The notes: a model not told the origin generated them from the letters alone. Numbered from the stretch's first letter, positions 43,612-53,476 are shown. The stretch: DNA of 64,000 nucleotides from RYN-133 sp963754285 (GCA_963754285.1 CAVWFN010000007.1:186001-250000), one strand, 5' to 3'. A program made the numbers and translations.

Positions 43612-44235
43612 CTACCGCGAACGATGCCGATAGAACTGGATCACCTGCTGGAAGGTGGGCCGGTTCTGCCAGTCGACAGCGGGCTGACCGATCACGCCGA
43701 GCGCGCGGAACTGGATCGAGTCGAACAGCGGCATCTTCTGCCCGGCCGCCTTCGAGTCGCTCGAGTTCGTCCACGTCCCGACGTTGCGCCGGTTGCCGTT
43801 CGCGGCGACCAACTGGTTGTAGGTCTTCACGAGAGCCGCATTGATCGCTGCCCGGCACGTGCCCATTCCACCGCGGCAGAAGTGCGTCTCCAGCCCGGCG
43901 TGGAACCCGTCGCGCGGGTGCTGACCCTGCAGCTGTTCGAGGACGGACATCATGTATCCCTCGAACCCGCCGTCGTAGGAGCTGCCGAGGTGCGCACCGC
44001 CCGAGTTCGGTGTGTTCACGAACTGCATCGGCAGCACCTTGTAGCCGACCGCGGTCGCTCCGCCGGTCGAACCGGGCGATCCGATGCCACCGGCCGCGAG
44101 CAGCCGGTCGAAGATCGACCGGATCAGGTTCGGCATCAGCTGATCACCGATGGCCACCGCAGCGTGGTGCAGGTACTGCGTGTTGGCCGGACGGGCCTTG
44201 ATGCGGTGTCCGCCGGCGGCGATCCACGAACGCAG
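43612..44235 (-). CDS. C-terminal part of the frameshifted penicillin acylase
   Basis: This frame continues the acylase after a break near 44236-44245, beginning LRSWIAAGGHRIKARP and then AVAIGDQLMPNLIRSIFDRLL, which matches the usual C-terminal layout of penicillin acylases. About 207 residues run to the stop. The internal GTG at 44157 has no ribosome site, so this is probably not an independent gene. Confidence 0.7.
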   Translation of the reverse strand: MRSWIAAGGHRIKARPANTQYLHHAAVAIGDQLMPNLIRSIFDRLLAAGGIGSPGSTGGATAVGYKVLPMQFVNTPNSGGAHLGSSYDGGFEGYMMSVLEQLQGQHPRDGFHAGLETHFCRGGMGTCRAAINAALVKTYNQLVAANGNRRNVGTWTNSSDSKAAGQKMPLFDSIQFRALGVIGQPAVDWQNRPTFQQVIQFYRHRSR

Positions 44236-46438
44236 CTGCGGCGAGCATCGCGCGCACGCCGGCCGGTTCCTTGTGCTTACCGATGAACTTCAGCAGCGAC
44301 GGCAACACGGTTACCGCGTCGAGATCCTGCGACGCCGCGGTCTCCATCGCGTCGACCACATTGGCCCGGGTCACTCGTCCGTGATGGATCGCGAACTGAT
44401 GCTTGAGCTGGTGCTCGAGCATGATCGAGCGATAGATCTGCCCGTACCCGTACTGGTCATCGGCAGCCGCGAACCGCGGCGCGGGTTTGTTGTTCCAGCT
44501 GATCAGGTAGCCCTTTTTCGGATCGACGTCGTGGACGTGCTTCCACGGACCGAGGAAGCCCTTCCACTCGGCGTTACCCGTCCCCCACTGCGGCAGGCTC
44601 GGGTCGACGAACGAACGCCGGATCGGGTCACGTCCGCTCACGTAGTAGCCGATGTCGCGGTTGTCGACGTAGAACCAGTTGAACGTGTAGAGGATCTGCG
44701 ACGCGTGCACCATCCACGAATGCACGTTGTGCGTCAGCGCGGGCTCGCCCCATGCAAGGAACCCGACCACCGAGTCGACGTCGTGGTTGTAGGTCGAACG
44801 CTGCAACACGACCGCGACCGGCTTGCCGTGCGAGGTTGTCCAACCCTGGACGACGCCGTGCACCGTGCGGTGGATGACGTGGTCGATCATGGCCGGCGCG
44901 CCTTGCCCACCTGGCTTCGGATACGCCGTCTCGTCGTAGTTCTCGGTGATCATCGGCCGGCACTTGCCCTTGAACAGGTAGTTCGTCCCCTGCGCCGCGG
45001 GTTTGCCGCCGCCCGGGTTGCAGATGCGTTCCAGGCGGGTGTCGATGACATCGCTGCCGGCTGAGGTGGCCGACCACGCGTAGTCCTCGCCACGGCCCAG
45101 CTCGACGACGCCGGTGCCGGGGAACGACGCACCCTCGGCGGCGTAGCCCGGTGCGTGCAGGTCTTCGAGCGCGAGAATCTGCGGCGCGAAGTACGACACC
45201 TGTGGCCCGAACACGGCGATCGGATGATGCGCGGCAGTGTGGTTCGCCGTCACGAGCAGGGCGTTGCTCATGTGCTTCGGCATCGCGCTGAGGCTGTTGA
45301 TGATCGACATCGCAGTCGGGTTGGGCGCCGAGACACTGCAGTTCTGCGTCGTGTCGGTCGGGCCGCCGGTCACAGGCTTGCCGTAGTCGGGCAGCGCCCG
45401 CGCGCTCTCGCGGATCTTGCCCGGGATCTCGTACGGGAACGACTTGCTCGACGTGGTCGGCGCCAACGGATCGTTGCTCGTGCGGAACTGCGCGAACGCG
45501 GACGTGCCGGCCTTGAAGCCGAGCTTGTGGCGCAGGTACTCCAGCAGGTGCGCGTTGGCCATCTCCTGGCCACCGCCCTTGCCGAAGATGCCGCCGATGA
45601 GCCCGGCGATGGCGACGACGTCGTTGACGCCCCAGTCGGTCGGCGGACCGACCGCCGCGACGTAGTCAGCGGGCATCAGGCTCGGGTTGGTCCGCGCGGC
45701 CGCGATGTAGGCGTTCACGCCGTCGACGTAGGAGTAGATCATCGACTTGGCCAGCGCGCCCTGCTTGCCGTACTCCTTCGGCAGGGCGTTCACCTGCGCG
45801 ATCGCGCGGGCCTTCGTGTACGGCGCGAGCAACAGCTCGTCGTGGTCCATCTGCTCGAACGCGCAGGACGAGCCGAGGAACTGCGCGAGCGTGCCCTCGC
45901 CGTAGTTGCGCAGCACGTCCATCAGGAACAGGCGGTCCTCGGCCTGCGCGTACCCGGCACCGAACGCGGCCGACTGATCGGTGTTGCCGTAGATGTGCGG
46001 GACGTCGTTCTTGTCCCGGTAGATGGTCACGTCCGCGTCCGGATGCTCGGTGCGGGTGATGTCAGCGGGCTTCACGCCGAACGACTCGTCGTCGTAGTAC
46101 TTGCTCAGCCCGGCATCGGTGAGCCCGTTGTGCCCGTAGAGCAGGTTGTCGTACTTGCCGAGCTGGTCCTGGCTGTTCGGCGGACGGGTGCCGTTCAACT
46201 CGAACTGAGCCAGATCAGTCGTGTTCACCAGGCCGTTCTCACCGGGCGGCAGGATGCTCATCGCGCGTCCGTCCGCGTAGTCGTTCGCCCGGTAGGCGTG
46301 CGACGGCGCCGTGGCGTGACTGGTCGCGGCACGCGTCGGTGCGGCGCTCGCCGGACCGGCGTTGGCATCGACGACGGACGTGAGACCCGCAGTGGTCAGC
46401 GCGGCAACGGTGAGCGCGATCCAGCGAGAACGTGGCAC
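44144..46438 (-). CDS. Penicillin acylase family protein, main part (frameshifted)
   Basis: An exported Ntn hydrolase with a signal peptide (WIALTVAALTTAGLTSVV, likely cleavage after ASA) and an alpha chain containing VTIYRDKNDVPHIYGNTDQSAAFGAGYAQAEDRLF-type motifs. The probable beta-chain N-terminal serine is in HMSNALLVTANHTAA, followed by WSATSAGSDVIDTRLE. Relatives cleave amide bonds of penicillins, acyl-homoserine lactones or cyclic lipopeptides; the substrate is unknown. The GTG start follows GGAGG. The reading frame breaks near 44240, and the last 30 residues are out of frame with the family C-terminus, which continues at 44235-43612. Confidence 0.8.
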   Translation of the reverse strand: MPRSRWIALTVAALTTAGLTSVVDANAGPASAAPTRAATSHATAPSHAYRANDYADGRAMSILPPGENGLVNTTDLAQFELNGTRPPNSQDQLGKYDNLLYGHNGLTDAGLSKYYDDESFGVKPADITRTEHPDADVTIYRDKNDVPHIYGNTDQSAAFGAGYAQAEDRLFLMDVLRNYGEGTLAQFLGSSCAFEQMDHDELLLAPYTKARAIAQVNALPKEYGKQGALAKSMIYSYVDGVNAYIAAARTNPSLMPADYVAAVGPPTDWGVNDVVAIAGLIGGIFGKGGGQEMANAHLLEYLRHKLGFKAGTSAFAQFRTSNDPLAPTTSSKSFPYEIPGKIRESARALPDYGKPVTGGPTDTTQNCSVSAPNPTAMSIINSLSAMPKHMSNALLVTANHTAAHHPIAVFGPQVSYFAPQILALEDLHAPGYAAEGASFPGTGVVELGRGEDYAWSATSAGSDVIDTRLERICNPGGGKPAAQGTNYLFKGKCRPMITENYDETAYPKPGGQGAPAMIDHVIHRTVHGVVQGWTTSHGKPVAVVLQRSTYNHDVDSVVGFLAWGEPALTHNVHSWMVHASQILYTFNWFYVDNRDIGYYVSGRDPIRRSFVDPSLPQWGTGNAEWKGFLGPWKHVHDVDPKKGYLISWNNKPAPRFAAADDQYGYGQIYRSIMLEHQLKHQFAIHHGRVTRANVVDAMETAASQDLDAVTVLPSLLKFIGKHKEPAGVRAMLAAAAFVDRRRRTPHQGPSGQHAVPAPRCGGHR

Positions 46439-46546
46439 AGTACGGCCTCCGAACTAGAACAGGTTTCAGACGAGCGTCTAGACAGCTAAGCCTGAATGTG
46501 CCCAGAAGGCGAATCGGGATATCCACCGACTCCTAGGATCGAGCGC

Positions 46547-47821
46547 GTGGCCAGTCGAGCGGGGATCGTCGTCACCGGCACCGAGGTCCTCACCGGCCGT
46601 GTCAGCGATCGCAACGGGCCGTGGCTGGCAGAGCAACTGCGCGTCGCCGGGGTCGACGTCGCGAACGTGATCGTCGTCGGAGACCGTCCGGACGACCTGC
46701 GATCCGCCCTGCGCTTCCTCGCCGAATCACAAGTGAACCTGATCATCACTTCCGGCGGGCTGGGCCCGACCGCCGACGACCTGACCGCCGAGATCGTCGC
46801 CGACTTCCAGCGGCGGCCGAGCGCACTCGACACCGATCTCGAGCAGCGCATCGCCGACATCATCGAGCGCCTGTCGGCGGGACGGGGCTGGCGCACGGAC
46901 CCGGAAGCGACCGCAGCCGCCACCCGCAAGCAGGCGCTGGTCCCTGCCGGAGCGACCGTGCTCGAGCCGGTCGGGACGGCGCCGGGGTTGATCGTCCCTC
47001 CGCCGGACGCCGGCACCGGGCCGCCGGTCGTCGTGTTGCCCGGTCCGCCGTTCGAACTGCAGGGCATGTGGGACCGCGTGATCGCAGATCCGGTCGTCGA
47101 CGCCGCTCTCGGTGCGCGTCCGGAGCTTCGGCAACGCACGATGCGGCTATGGGGCGTGCCCGAGTCGGAACTCGCCGCCAGGATGCGCGAGCACGACACC
47201 GAGTTGGGCGGCCTCGAGATCACGACCTGTCTGCGCGGCGGCGAACTCGAGGTCGTCAGCAGGTTCACCCCCGACGCGCAAGACGCCTATGCCGGCTTCG
47301 AGAAGTTGATCGCCGCGAGCTTCCCGCGCGAACTGTTCTCGACGGACGGACGCACCGTCGACGACATCGTCGCCGACGCACTGCTCGAGCGCGGGCTCAC
47401 GATCGCGACCGCTGAGTCGTGCACGGCCGGCGGTCTTGCCTCGCGACTCACCGACCGGCCCGGTTCGTCGGCGTACCTGCTCGGCGGCATGGTCGTCTAC
47501 TCCAACGCGATGAAGACCGAACTGGCCGGTGTGCCGGCGGAGTTGATCGAGCGCGTCGGTGCGGTGAGCGCGGAGGTCGCGATCGCCCTGGCCGAGGGCG
47601 CCCGCGATCGCGTAGGTGCTGACCTCGGGGTTGGCATCACGGGCATCGCCGGGCCGGACGGCGGCACACCCGAGAAGCCGGTCGGGCTCGTGCACTTCTG
47701 CGTCGCAAGCGACCAGGAACCGTTGGCACGCAAGGTGATCGTGCCCGGGTCGCGCGCCGATGTGCGCGCACGTTCAATCACGATCGCGCTGCATCTCGTC
47801 CGGCGGGTGCTGGGCCGTTAG
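46547..47821 (+). CDS. cinA: CinA family protein (nicotinamide-nucleotide amidohydrolase type)
   Basis: A 424-residue protein with an N-terminal MoCF-like domain (GIVVTGTEVLTGRVSDRNGPWLAEQL, TSGGLGPTADDLT) and a C-terminal CinA domain (ATAESCTAGGLASRLTDRPGSS, YSNAMKTELAGV, GITGIAGPDGGTPEKPVG). The C-terminal domain deamidates NMN to NaMN in pyridine-nucleotide recycling. The GTG start (ASRAGIVVTG) fits the family; an upstream ATG would add 17 unlikely residues. Confidence 0.92.
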   Translation: MASRAGIVVTGTEVLTGRVSDRNGPWLAEQLRVAGVDVANVIVVGDRPDDLRSALRFLAESQVNLIITSGGLGPTADDLTAEIVADFQRRPSALDTDLEQRIADIIERLSAGRGWRTDPEATAAATRKQALVPAGATVLEPVGTAPGLIVPPPDAGTGPPVVVLPGPPFELQGMWDRVIADPVVDAALGARPELRQRTMRLWGVPESELAARMREHDTELGGLEITTCLRGGELEVVSRFTPDAQDAYAGFEKLIAASFPRELFSTDGRTVDDIVADALLERGLTIATAESCTAGGLASRLTDRPGSSAYLLGGMVVYSNAMKTELAGVPAELIERVGAVSAEVAIALAEGARDRVGADLGVGITGIAGPDGGTPEKPVGLVHFCVASDQEPLARKVIVPGSRADVRARSITIALHLVRRVLGR

Positions 47822-47826
47822 CCTGC

Positions 47827-49350
47827 TCAGCCGGTGACCGTCACCTGCCCGGGCGCCGAGACGTGCAGCAGCGTCCAGCCGTGTCCGTCCGGACGCACGC
47901 TGGCCTGCACACCCGGCGTGGCGTCGGCGTCCAGCACCGAGGACCACCGCACGCGCAGCGCAACCGTCGCGGCCTTCGGCACATCGATGACGAGTTCGTT
48001 CTGGTCGGCGTCGACCATGCGGTCGGGACGGCCGGCGATCGGGACGGGGTCGCGCACGGAGAACAGATCCCACTGCGCGTTGCCCCAGATCGGGGTCAGA
48101 TAGGACGGTCTGCTCTGCACGAGTTGGTATTCGGCGTTCTCGTACACCGTGCGCCGGTGCAGCAGGACGTAGCCGACGGCGTTCGCGTCGAGCCATGCCC
48201 GGTACTGGTCGCCGGTCAAGGACTCACCGGTGACGGTCGAGTTGATCGCTGTGTCGACCTGGGTCTCGTAACCTCGCGCCAGCAAGGCACGTGGCAGCAG
48301 CAGATCGCTCGCGTCATGCGTGCCGTCGGGGATCACCTCGAGCCGGTACTGCTGGAGCCCGGGCAGTTGGTCGAGCCGGTGCAGCAGCGGCGTGTACTGC
48401 GCGGTGGCCGCGACCGGACTGAAGGCGGTGCGCAGGTCGCCCAGCGTCGCGGAGATCCCGCCGTAGACGCCGAGCGCGACGCACGCGAGCGTCGCGATGG
48501 CTGACCGTCGCGCCGTCGCCACGACCGCGGGAGGCAGCCAGATCCACACCATCCGATCGAAATTGCCGCCCATCGGCGTCGCGACGGCGGCGAGCGCGAT
48601 GCACACGACGGCGCTTGCGAGCACCGGCACCGCGACATAGATCTTGGGCCGAGCGATCGCCATCGCGCACAACGACAGGACGAGCGCGTTCGCCGTCGGC
48701 CAGTCGAACGGCTCGGTGCCGATCGACCCGTACGCGAGGCCGAGCACGCCGAGCGTCGCGAGCGTGCTCACGAGTACCGCGCCGGCGAGCAGCCGATACC
48801 TGTCGCCGACCCACAACAATCCGGTCAGCGCGATCACCAGGAAGAATCCGGCTACCGGCGATGCCAGCACGACGAAGATGCCGGCCAGCACGGCGGGCAC
48901 CCACCACCGGCGCCGGATCGCGATGACCGCGACCAGCGCGCCGGCGGTTCCGACGGCGAACGCGATCCGTCCGCTCCACAGATCGAACCCGGCGGCAACC
49001 GTGACGACCCACGTGGCAGCGAGCGGATGCGCACTCCCCTGCACCGCGGCCGGGCACAGCAGGGTGATCGCGACGGTTGCGACCGCCCCGAGCGCGGCCG
49101 CACCGATCAGCGTCGACAGGAACGGCACGATCACCGAGTAGGCGCCCGGCGGCGAGGCGCCGCCGAACCAGCCGAACCAATAGTCGAGCCCGACGCCTTG
49201 CGCCGCTGCAAACTCGCGAGCTCGCGCTGCCCACAGATCACCTACGGGCACCTGCATCGCTACGAACACCACGCTGCTCGTGACAGCTGCGACGACGGGA
49301 AACGCAGCGGACGCCACGCGGGTGCGTGGCGTTGCTGCGACGGCGGTCAT
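47827..49350 (-). CDS. Multi-pass membrane protein of unknown function
   Basis: A 507-residue protein with about nine to ten transmembrane helices in the first 320 residues and a soluble C-terminal part of about 185 residues (LHRLDQLPGLQQYRLEVIPDGTHD ... RWSSVLDADATPGVQASV in parts). The architecture recalls membrane glycosyltransferase-like or polysaccharide-related proteins of actinobacteria, but no catalytic motif was recognised. It converges on cinA with 5 bases between the stops. Confidence 0.8.
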   Translation of the reverse strand: MTAVAATPRTRVASAAFPVVAAVTSSVVFVAMQVPVGDLWAARAREFAAAQGVGLDYWFGWFGGASPPGAYSVIVPFLSTLIGAAALGAVATVAITLLCPAAVQGSAHPLAATWVVTVAAGFDLWSGRIAFAVGTAGALVAVIAIRRRWWVPAVLAGIFVVLASPVAGFFLVIALTGLLWVGDRYRLLAGAVLVSTLATLGVLGLAYGSIGTEPFDWPTANALVLSLCAMAIARPKIYVAVPVLASAVVCIALAAVATPMGGNFDRMVWIWLPPAVVATARRSAIATLACVALGVYGGISATLGDLRTAFSPVAATAQYTPLLHRLDQLPGLQQYRLEVIPDGTHDASDLLLPRALLARGYETQVDTAINSTVTGESLTGDQYRAWLDANAVGYVLLHRRTVYENAEYQLVQSRPSYLTPIWGNAQWDLFSVRDPVPIAGRPDRMVDADQNELVIDVPKAATVALRVRWSSVLDADATPGVQASVRPDGHGWTLLHVSAPGQVTVTG

Positions 49351-49404
49351 CAGGTGATCGTGCCGGGTCCGTCCTGAGACGAGGTCACGAGGTAGGTGCG
49401 ATGT

Positions 49405-50214
49405 CTAAGCGTCCTTACGGGCCAGCACGCCCGCTCCGACGATCAGCGCGATCACCGCGTAGCCCGCGAGGACGGCGATCCCCACCCACGGCCCGAACAG
49501 GTTCGGATCGATCTCGCTCGTCTCGGTGACCCGCGCACCGATGTTCAGCGGCAGGAACTTCGCGATGTCGGTCGAGTACGGGTCCGGGAGTGCGTTCGTC
49601 AGCAGTGGCGCGACCAGCACGACCCCGAACAGTGTCGCCAGTGCGCCGGCGGTGTTGCGGATGATGAATCCGATGCCGACGGCGAGCAGCCCGATCAGCG
49701 TGAGGTACACGGCTCCGCCGACGATCGCCCGCACGGCACCTGGCGTGCTGAGGTTCGCTTGGACGTGGGTGCTTGCTTGCGCCAGTTGGCCGAATTCGAA
49801 GCCGAGGAAGGTCGTCGGCAACGAGATCGCGAACGTGACGAGCGCGAAGACCAGCGCCTTGGCGATCAATACCGGCTGCCGTCGCGGCACTGCCCCGAGC
49901 GACGAGCGGATCATGCCCGTGCCGTACTCGCCGGTGATCACGAGTACGCCGAGCACGCCGATCGCCAACTGAGCGAGGAACACCCCGCGCAGGCTCACTG
50001 CGGTTGCGTCGAACTGGAACTGCGATCCCGGCCCCGCGCCCGACTCCATGCGGTGCGCGTGCAGCGCGCTGAACAAGGTGCCGATGCCGTCGACGATCAC
50101 CACCATCACGACAAGGCTGATCCAGCTCGAACGCAGCGAGCGGAACTTGATCCATTCCGACCGGACGACACCGAGCTGCGTGACGCGTCCGGTAGGCAGC
50201 GTGGCGGCGGTCAT
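49405..50214 (-). CDS. ABC-2 type transporter permease
   Basis: A 269-residue protein with about six transmembrane helices, starting with a cytoplasmic VVRSEWIKFRSLRSSW segment typical of ABC-2 permeases, then GEYGTGMIRSSLGAVPRR between helices. It overlaps the ATPase gene by 4 bases, forming a two-gene exporter. The substrate is unknown; relatives move lipids, drugs or peptides. Confidence 0.88.
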   Translation of the reverse strand: MTAATLPTGRVTQLGVVRSEWIKFRSLRSSWISLVVMVVIVDGIGTLFSALHAHRMESGAGPGSQFQFDATAVSLRGVFLAQLAIGVLGVLVITGEYGTGMIRSSLGAVPRRQPVLIAKALVFALVTFAISLPTTFLGFEFGQLAQASTHVQANLSTPGAVRAIVGGAVYLTLIGLLAVGIGFIIRNTAGALATLFGVVLVAPLLTNALPDPYSTDIAKFLPLNIGARVTETSEIDPNLFGPWVGIAVLAGYAVIALIVGAGVLARKDA

Positions 50215-51140
50215 CGCACGGCTCCAGCGGTTTCGGCGGTCGCGCCGTGGAACTCCACGGCGTCGCGCGTGATCTCCATGAACGCCTCTTCCAACGTGGC
50301 TTGTTGCGGGGTCAGCTCGACGAGCGGTATCGACTCGCGGGCCGCGACAAGACCGATCTGCGCGCTGTCGGCGCCGGTGACCATGAGGGTGTCCGGGTTC
50401 GTGCGCTCGACCTCGCAGCCGTCGCCGATCAGCAGCGCGCTGAGCCGGTCGGCTTCTGCGGTGCGGACGAGCACGGCGCCGGTGGTCGCAGTGCGCACCA
50501 CGTCCGCGATGCTTCCGGACGTGATGAATCGGCCGCGGCCGACGACGATGACTTCGGTGGCGGTGAGTGCCATCTCGCTCATCAGGTGCGACGACACGAA
50601 CACCGTGCGTCCTTCGGCGGCAAGTGACTTCAGCAGATTGCGGATCCAGCGGATGCCTTCGGGATCGAGTCCGTTGACCGGCTCGTCGAGCAGTAGCACC
50701 TGAGGATCACCGAGCAGCGCAGCGGCGATGCCCAGCCGTTGTCCCATACCCAGCGAGAACTTGCCGACCCGCTTGCCCGCAACCTCGTGCAGCCCGACGA
50801 GGTCGATCAGGTCGTCGACCCGACTCCGCGCGATGCCGTGTGTCGCTGCCATCGCGAGCAGGTGGTTGCGCGCCGAGCGTCCGGTGTGCACGGCACGTGC
50901 CTCGAGCAGCGCACCGACCTCGTGCAATGGGGCGGGGAGGTCGACGTAGCGCTTGCCGTTGATCAGTGCCGTGCCCGCGGTCGGGCGGTCGAGTCCGAGG
51001 AGCAGTCGCATCGTCGTCGACTTGCCTGAACCGTTGGGCCCGAGGAATCCCGTCACCGTCCCTGCGCGGACCTGGAAACTCAGATCGTTCACCGCAGCTT
51101 TGTCGCCGTATCGCTTCGTCAGTCCTCGCGCTTCGATCAT
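50211..51140 (-). CDS. ABC transporter ATP-binding protein
   Basis: A 309-residue ATPase of the DrrA/CcmA-like exporter type. The Walker A is LGPNGSGKSTT near residue 38, the signature is FSLGMGQRLGIAAALLGDP, the Walker B is VLLLDEPVNGLDP, and the H-loop is SSHLMSEM. MIEARGLTKRYG was taken as the start; an ATG four codons upstream is possible. It works with the overlapping permease gene. Confidence 0.92.
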   Translation of the reverse strand: MIEARGLTKRYGDKAAVNDLSFQVRAGTVTGFLGPNGSGKSTTMRLLLGLDRPTAGTALINGKRYVDLPAPLHEVGALLEARAVHTGRSARNHLLAMAATHGIARSRVDDLIDLVGLHEVAGKRVGKFSLGMGQRLGIAAALLGDPQVLLLDEPVNGLDPEGIRWIRNLLKSLAAEGRTVFVSSHLMSEMALTATEVIVVGRGRFITSGSIADVVRTATTGAVLVRTAEADRLSALLIGDGCEVERTNPDTLMVTGADSAQIGLVAARESIPLVELTPQQATLEEAFMEITRDAVEFHGATAETAGAVR

Positions 51141-51228
51141 GGACGGAATCATCCGGCACGATCGGCGCGGAAGGCATCGGTGTCTGCCCCTAGGGGACCC
51201 TGATATCAGCCCGCTCTCACCAGGGGCG

Positions 51229-51849
51229 TCACAGCGTTCGCTCACCTCGCGGTGTTTCCAGCACGGCATGGAGCGTCATGTCGCGCCCGGTGTCGACGAT
51301 CAGATCCGCGCCGAGCACTGCGAGCGTGCGCTCGACTTCGGCCGGATCAGGATGCGTTGCGCGGAAGTCGATCAGTCTTGCCTGCGGAAGCTCACCCGAC
51401 GACGGGTGCGCGGTGTCGCCCCAGTCGATGACGAACGGAAGCAGACCGTTCATCCTCGGCGCGTCCGGCGACGTCAAGCGCCACTCGAGCATTTCTCCGG
51501 ACGGGGTGCGGCGCGACATCGCAATGACAGGTCCCGGGTCGTAACCGTTGCGGCGCGCCGCGGCCACGGTGTCGTCGATGTTCGCGGTGCGGACCGCCCA
51601 GGTGACCAACCGCGGTTCTGCACTGGCAGTGACACCGAAAGGCCGCGGACCGATGTGGTCGGGTTGTGCCGGATCCGGTCCGATGATTTCCAGATACGCG
51701 TCGCCGAGACCGACGAGGTAGTTCGCCGTCCCGAGCCCCGCATGGCTTCCACCCGGAACGGGCCGAAGGCCCGTCGTCGACTCGAAGTCCGCGACCGCTC
51801 GGTCGAGATCCGGGACGGCGTAGGCGAGGTGGTCCAGCACCAGGGACAT
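51229..51849 (-). CDS. VOC superfamily (glyoxalase-like) protein
   Basis: A protein of about 206 residues with an N-terminal LDHLAYAVPDLDRAVADFES segment and the ANYLVGLGDAYLEIIGPDP strand typical of Glyoxalase_3-type VOC domains, with a possible metal-binding His and Glu. The function is unknown. An AGGAG directly abuts the ATG at 51849, so translation may really begin at the GTG three codons inside (51840), which has better spacing. Confidence 0.8.
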   Translation of the reverse strand: MSLVLDHLAYAVPDLDRAVADFESTTGLRPVPGGSHAGLGTANYLVGLGDAYLEIIGPDPAQPDHIGPRPFGVTASAEPRLVTWAVRTANIDDTVAAARRNGYDPGPVIAMSRRTPSGEMLEWRLTSPDAPRMNGLLPFVIDWGDTAHPSSGELPQARLIDFRATHPDPAEVERTLAVLGADLIVDTGRDMTLHAVLETPRGERTL

Positions 51850-52070
51850 CTCCTGACCGTATGCCGCAGAACCAAAAACTTGACTCGCGATCCCACCACC
51901 AACGGACCCAGCCATCGTGGTGACAGTGCTGGAAGGCGAGAGATAAGAACAAGTGCGCAGCGACGGGAGTACCGCGGGAGGTCGAGTTGCGCTTCTCCGG
52001 TCCGGTCCGAACGCAGTCGAGAGACCGGGTAGTCCTCGCTGGTAGGTGCGGTTGCGCTGGGAGGCATGCT

Positions 52071-53316
52071 TCAGCCGCGGTGATCGGGTCGTTCGGGGAA
52101 GTCGTGCATGGTGTTGCGTCTGTGGTCTTCTGTGCCGGGTCGACCCAGGCAGGCGGGACCCAGTGGGGTAGGTCGTTGAGCATGATCGAGGCCCAGCCCA
52201 TCTGTTCGAACATGGCGTGGTTCTGCCGGCAGACCAGGGTGCCGTCGTCGACGCTGGTGCGTTTGGTCTTGGCAAAGTCCGTCACGTGATGAGCCTGGGT
52301 CCACGACAAGGGCGCATCACAGCCGGGGTAGGAGCAGCCTTTGTCTCGGGCGAACATGGCTAGTCGTTGTTGTTCGGTGAACAACCTGTGCTGGTCGGAG
52401 TAGGCGAGGATGCTCTTCGTTTTCGAGAGCAGCACCAGGATCGCTTTGGCTTTGGGGTCGAGCCACCGGTCGGCGACCGCGGTGGGGACCGCGTAGCCGT
52501 GGGCGGTGTGGACGATGCCGGTGCCGTCGGCGAACTCGCCCACGGTCGCGGTCAGCACCAGCGTGGTGGCGCAGCCGTTCGCTGTCGGCAACGAACCGGA
52601 GGAGAAAAGAATCTTGAAGGCGCCGAGCAGCGCGTCGTGGCGCCGCTGACCCGGGGTGCGCGGGTCACGCTCACCGTCCGGGCCGGTGTGTGGCTTGCCC
52701 AGGGTGTCGAACAGGGTCTCGAGGTACTCGGCCGCCTCGCAGGTCAGCTCGCCGGCGATCGACGCTGACCCGTCCGCACGCCGGCGCAGCGACAGGGTGC
52801 GGCGCCGGTGCGCGGCCTCGATGTCACGAAACGCCCCGTCCTGATCGACCCGGGCGTACAGGCCGTTCGCGAACCTGGCCAGCAGGTCCGGGTCGTGGTC
52901 GCGGGCGAAGTCGAGCAGCGCCGTCTCGAACAGCGGTGCCGACTGGTCGGCGAGCAGGTCGTCGATCTTGTCCGTCATCGCCACGACCGTGGCCGCGTGC
53001 CCGGGTCGAGATCGCCCCCTCGGCCAGCGCGGCCGCGGTCTGCGGATGCTGCGCTTCGACCGTCTCGCCGGTCAGCGTGCGCCGCGGCGTCACCGCCGCC
53101 GCCAGCCGCACCCGACCGGCCGCATCACGCCCACCGATCTTGAGCGCATCACGCAGCAACACCGCCGTGTTCTTCGCCCCCAGATCGAACGCGAGCCCCT
53201 CCGCCTCGACCTGCGCGATCAGGCTCAGCTGCTCGACCTCGATCGACCTGCTTCGAAGCCTCCAGTTCGCGCAGCCGATCCAGCACTGCCGTGCCGGTCA
53301 ACGATGCTGCGCTCAC
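52071..53316 (-). pseudogene. DUF222/HNH endonuclease (13E12-type) pseudogene
   Basis: The gene reads MSAASLTGTAVLDRLRELEA in one frame to about 53247. It then reads SIEVEQLSLIAQVEAEGLAF ... LLRDALKIGGRDAAGRVRL in a second frame to about 53010, then AMTDKIDDLLADQSAP through the HNH core (KGCSYPGCDAPLSWTQAHHV ... TLVCRQNH) in a third frame to about 52125, and finally RRNTMHDFPERPD in a fourth, ending at 52071. Three frameshifts make it non-functional. The family (DUF222 plus HNH) is repetitive in many actinobacteria. One LexA-like half site (TCGAACATG) precedes the start. Confidence 0.85.
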
Positions 53317-53417
53317 ATGTTCGATTCTATCTCTTCCGAGGAAGAAACACCAGAGTTGTGGACGAGAATCCGCAGTAAATATATGACGATTCCTGCTCGG
53401 CGAGCACCCGAGCGCGC

Positions 53418-53434
53418 ATAACTGACCACTCGCG
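53418..53434. repeat. Single-arm copy of the palindrome right-arm motif
   Basis: ATAACTGACCACTCGCG differs by one base from the right outer arm of the obgE-proB element (6201-6217). A second, shorter match, AATACTGACCACC, lies at 53464-53476, directly before the LLM oxidoreductase start. Both are in the same orientation, so no palindrome forms. Confidence 0.65.
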
Positions 53435-53476
53435 AAGGAGTTCACACCGACGTCGGCGGACGCAATACTGACCACC

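Noticed and set aside
43612..44157. Independent 181-residue gene
   Set aside because: It matches the missing C-terminus of the adjacent penicillin acylase and has no ribosome site, so it is treated as part of that broken gene.
51187..51196. CCCCTAGGGG palindrome upstream of the ABC ATPase gene
   Set aside because: Ten bases only, expected by chance in such DNA, with no supporting promoter layout.
51392..52070. Extension of the DUF222 frame to 51392
   Set aside because: Past about 52125 the frame loses family homology and overlaps the VOC gene on the same strand. The natural end lies in another frame at 52071.
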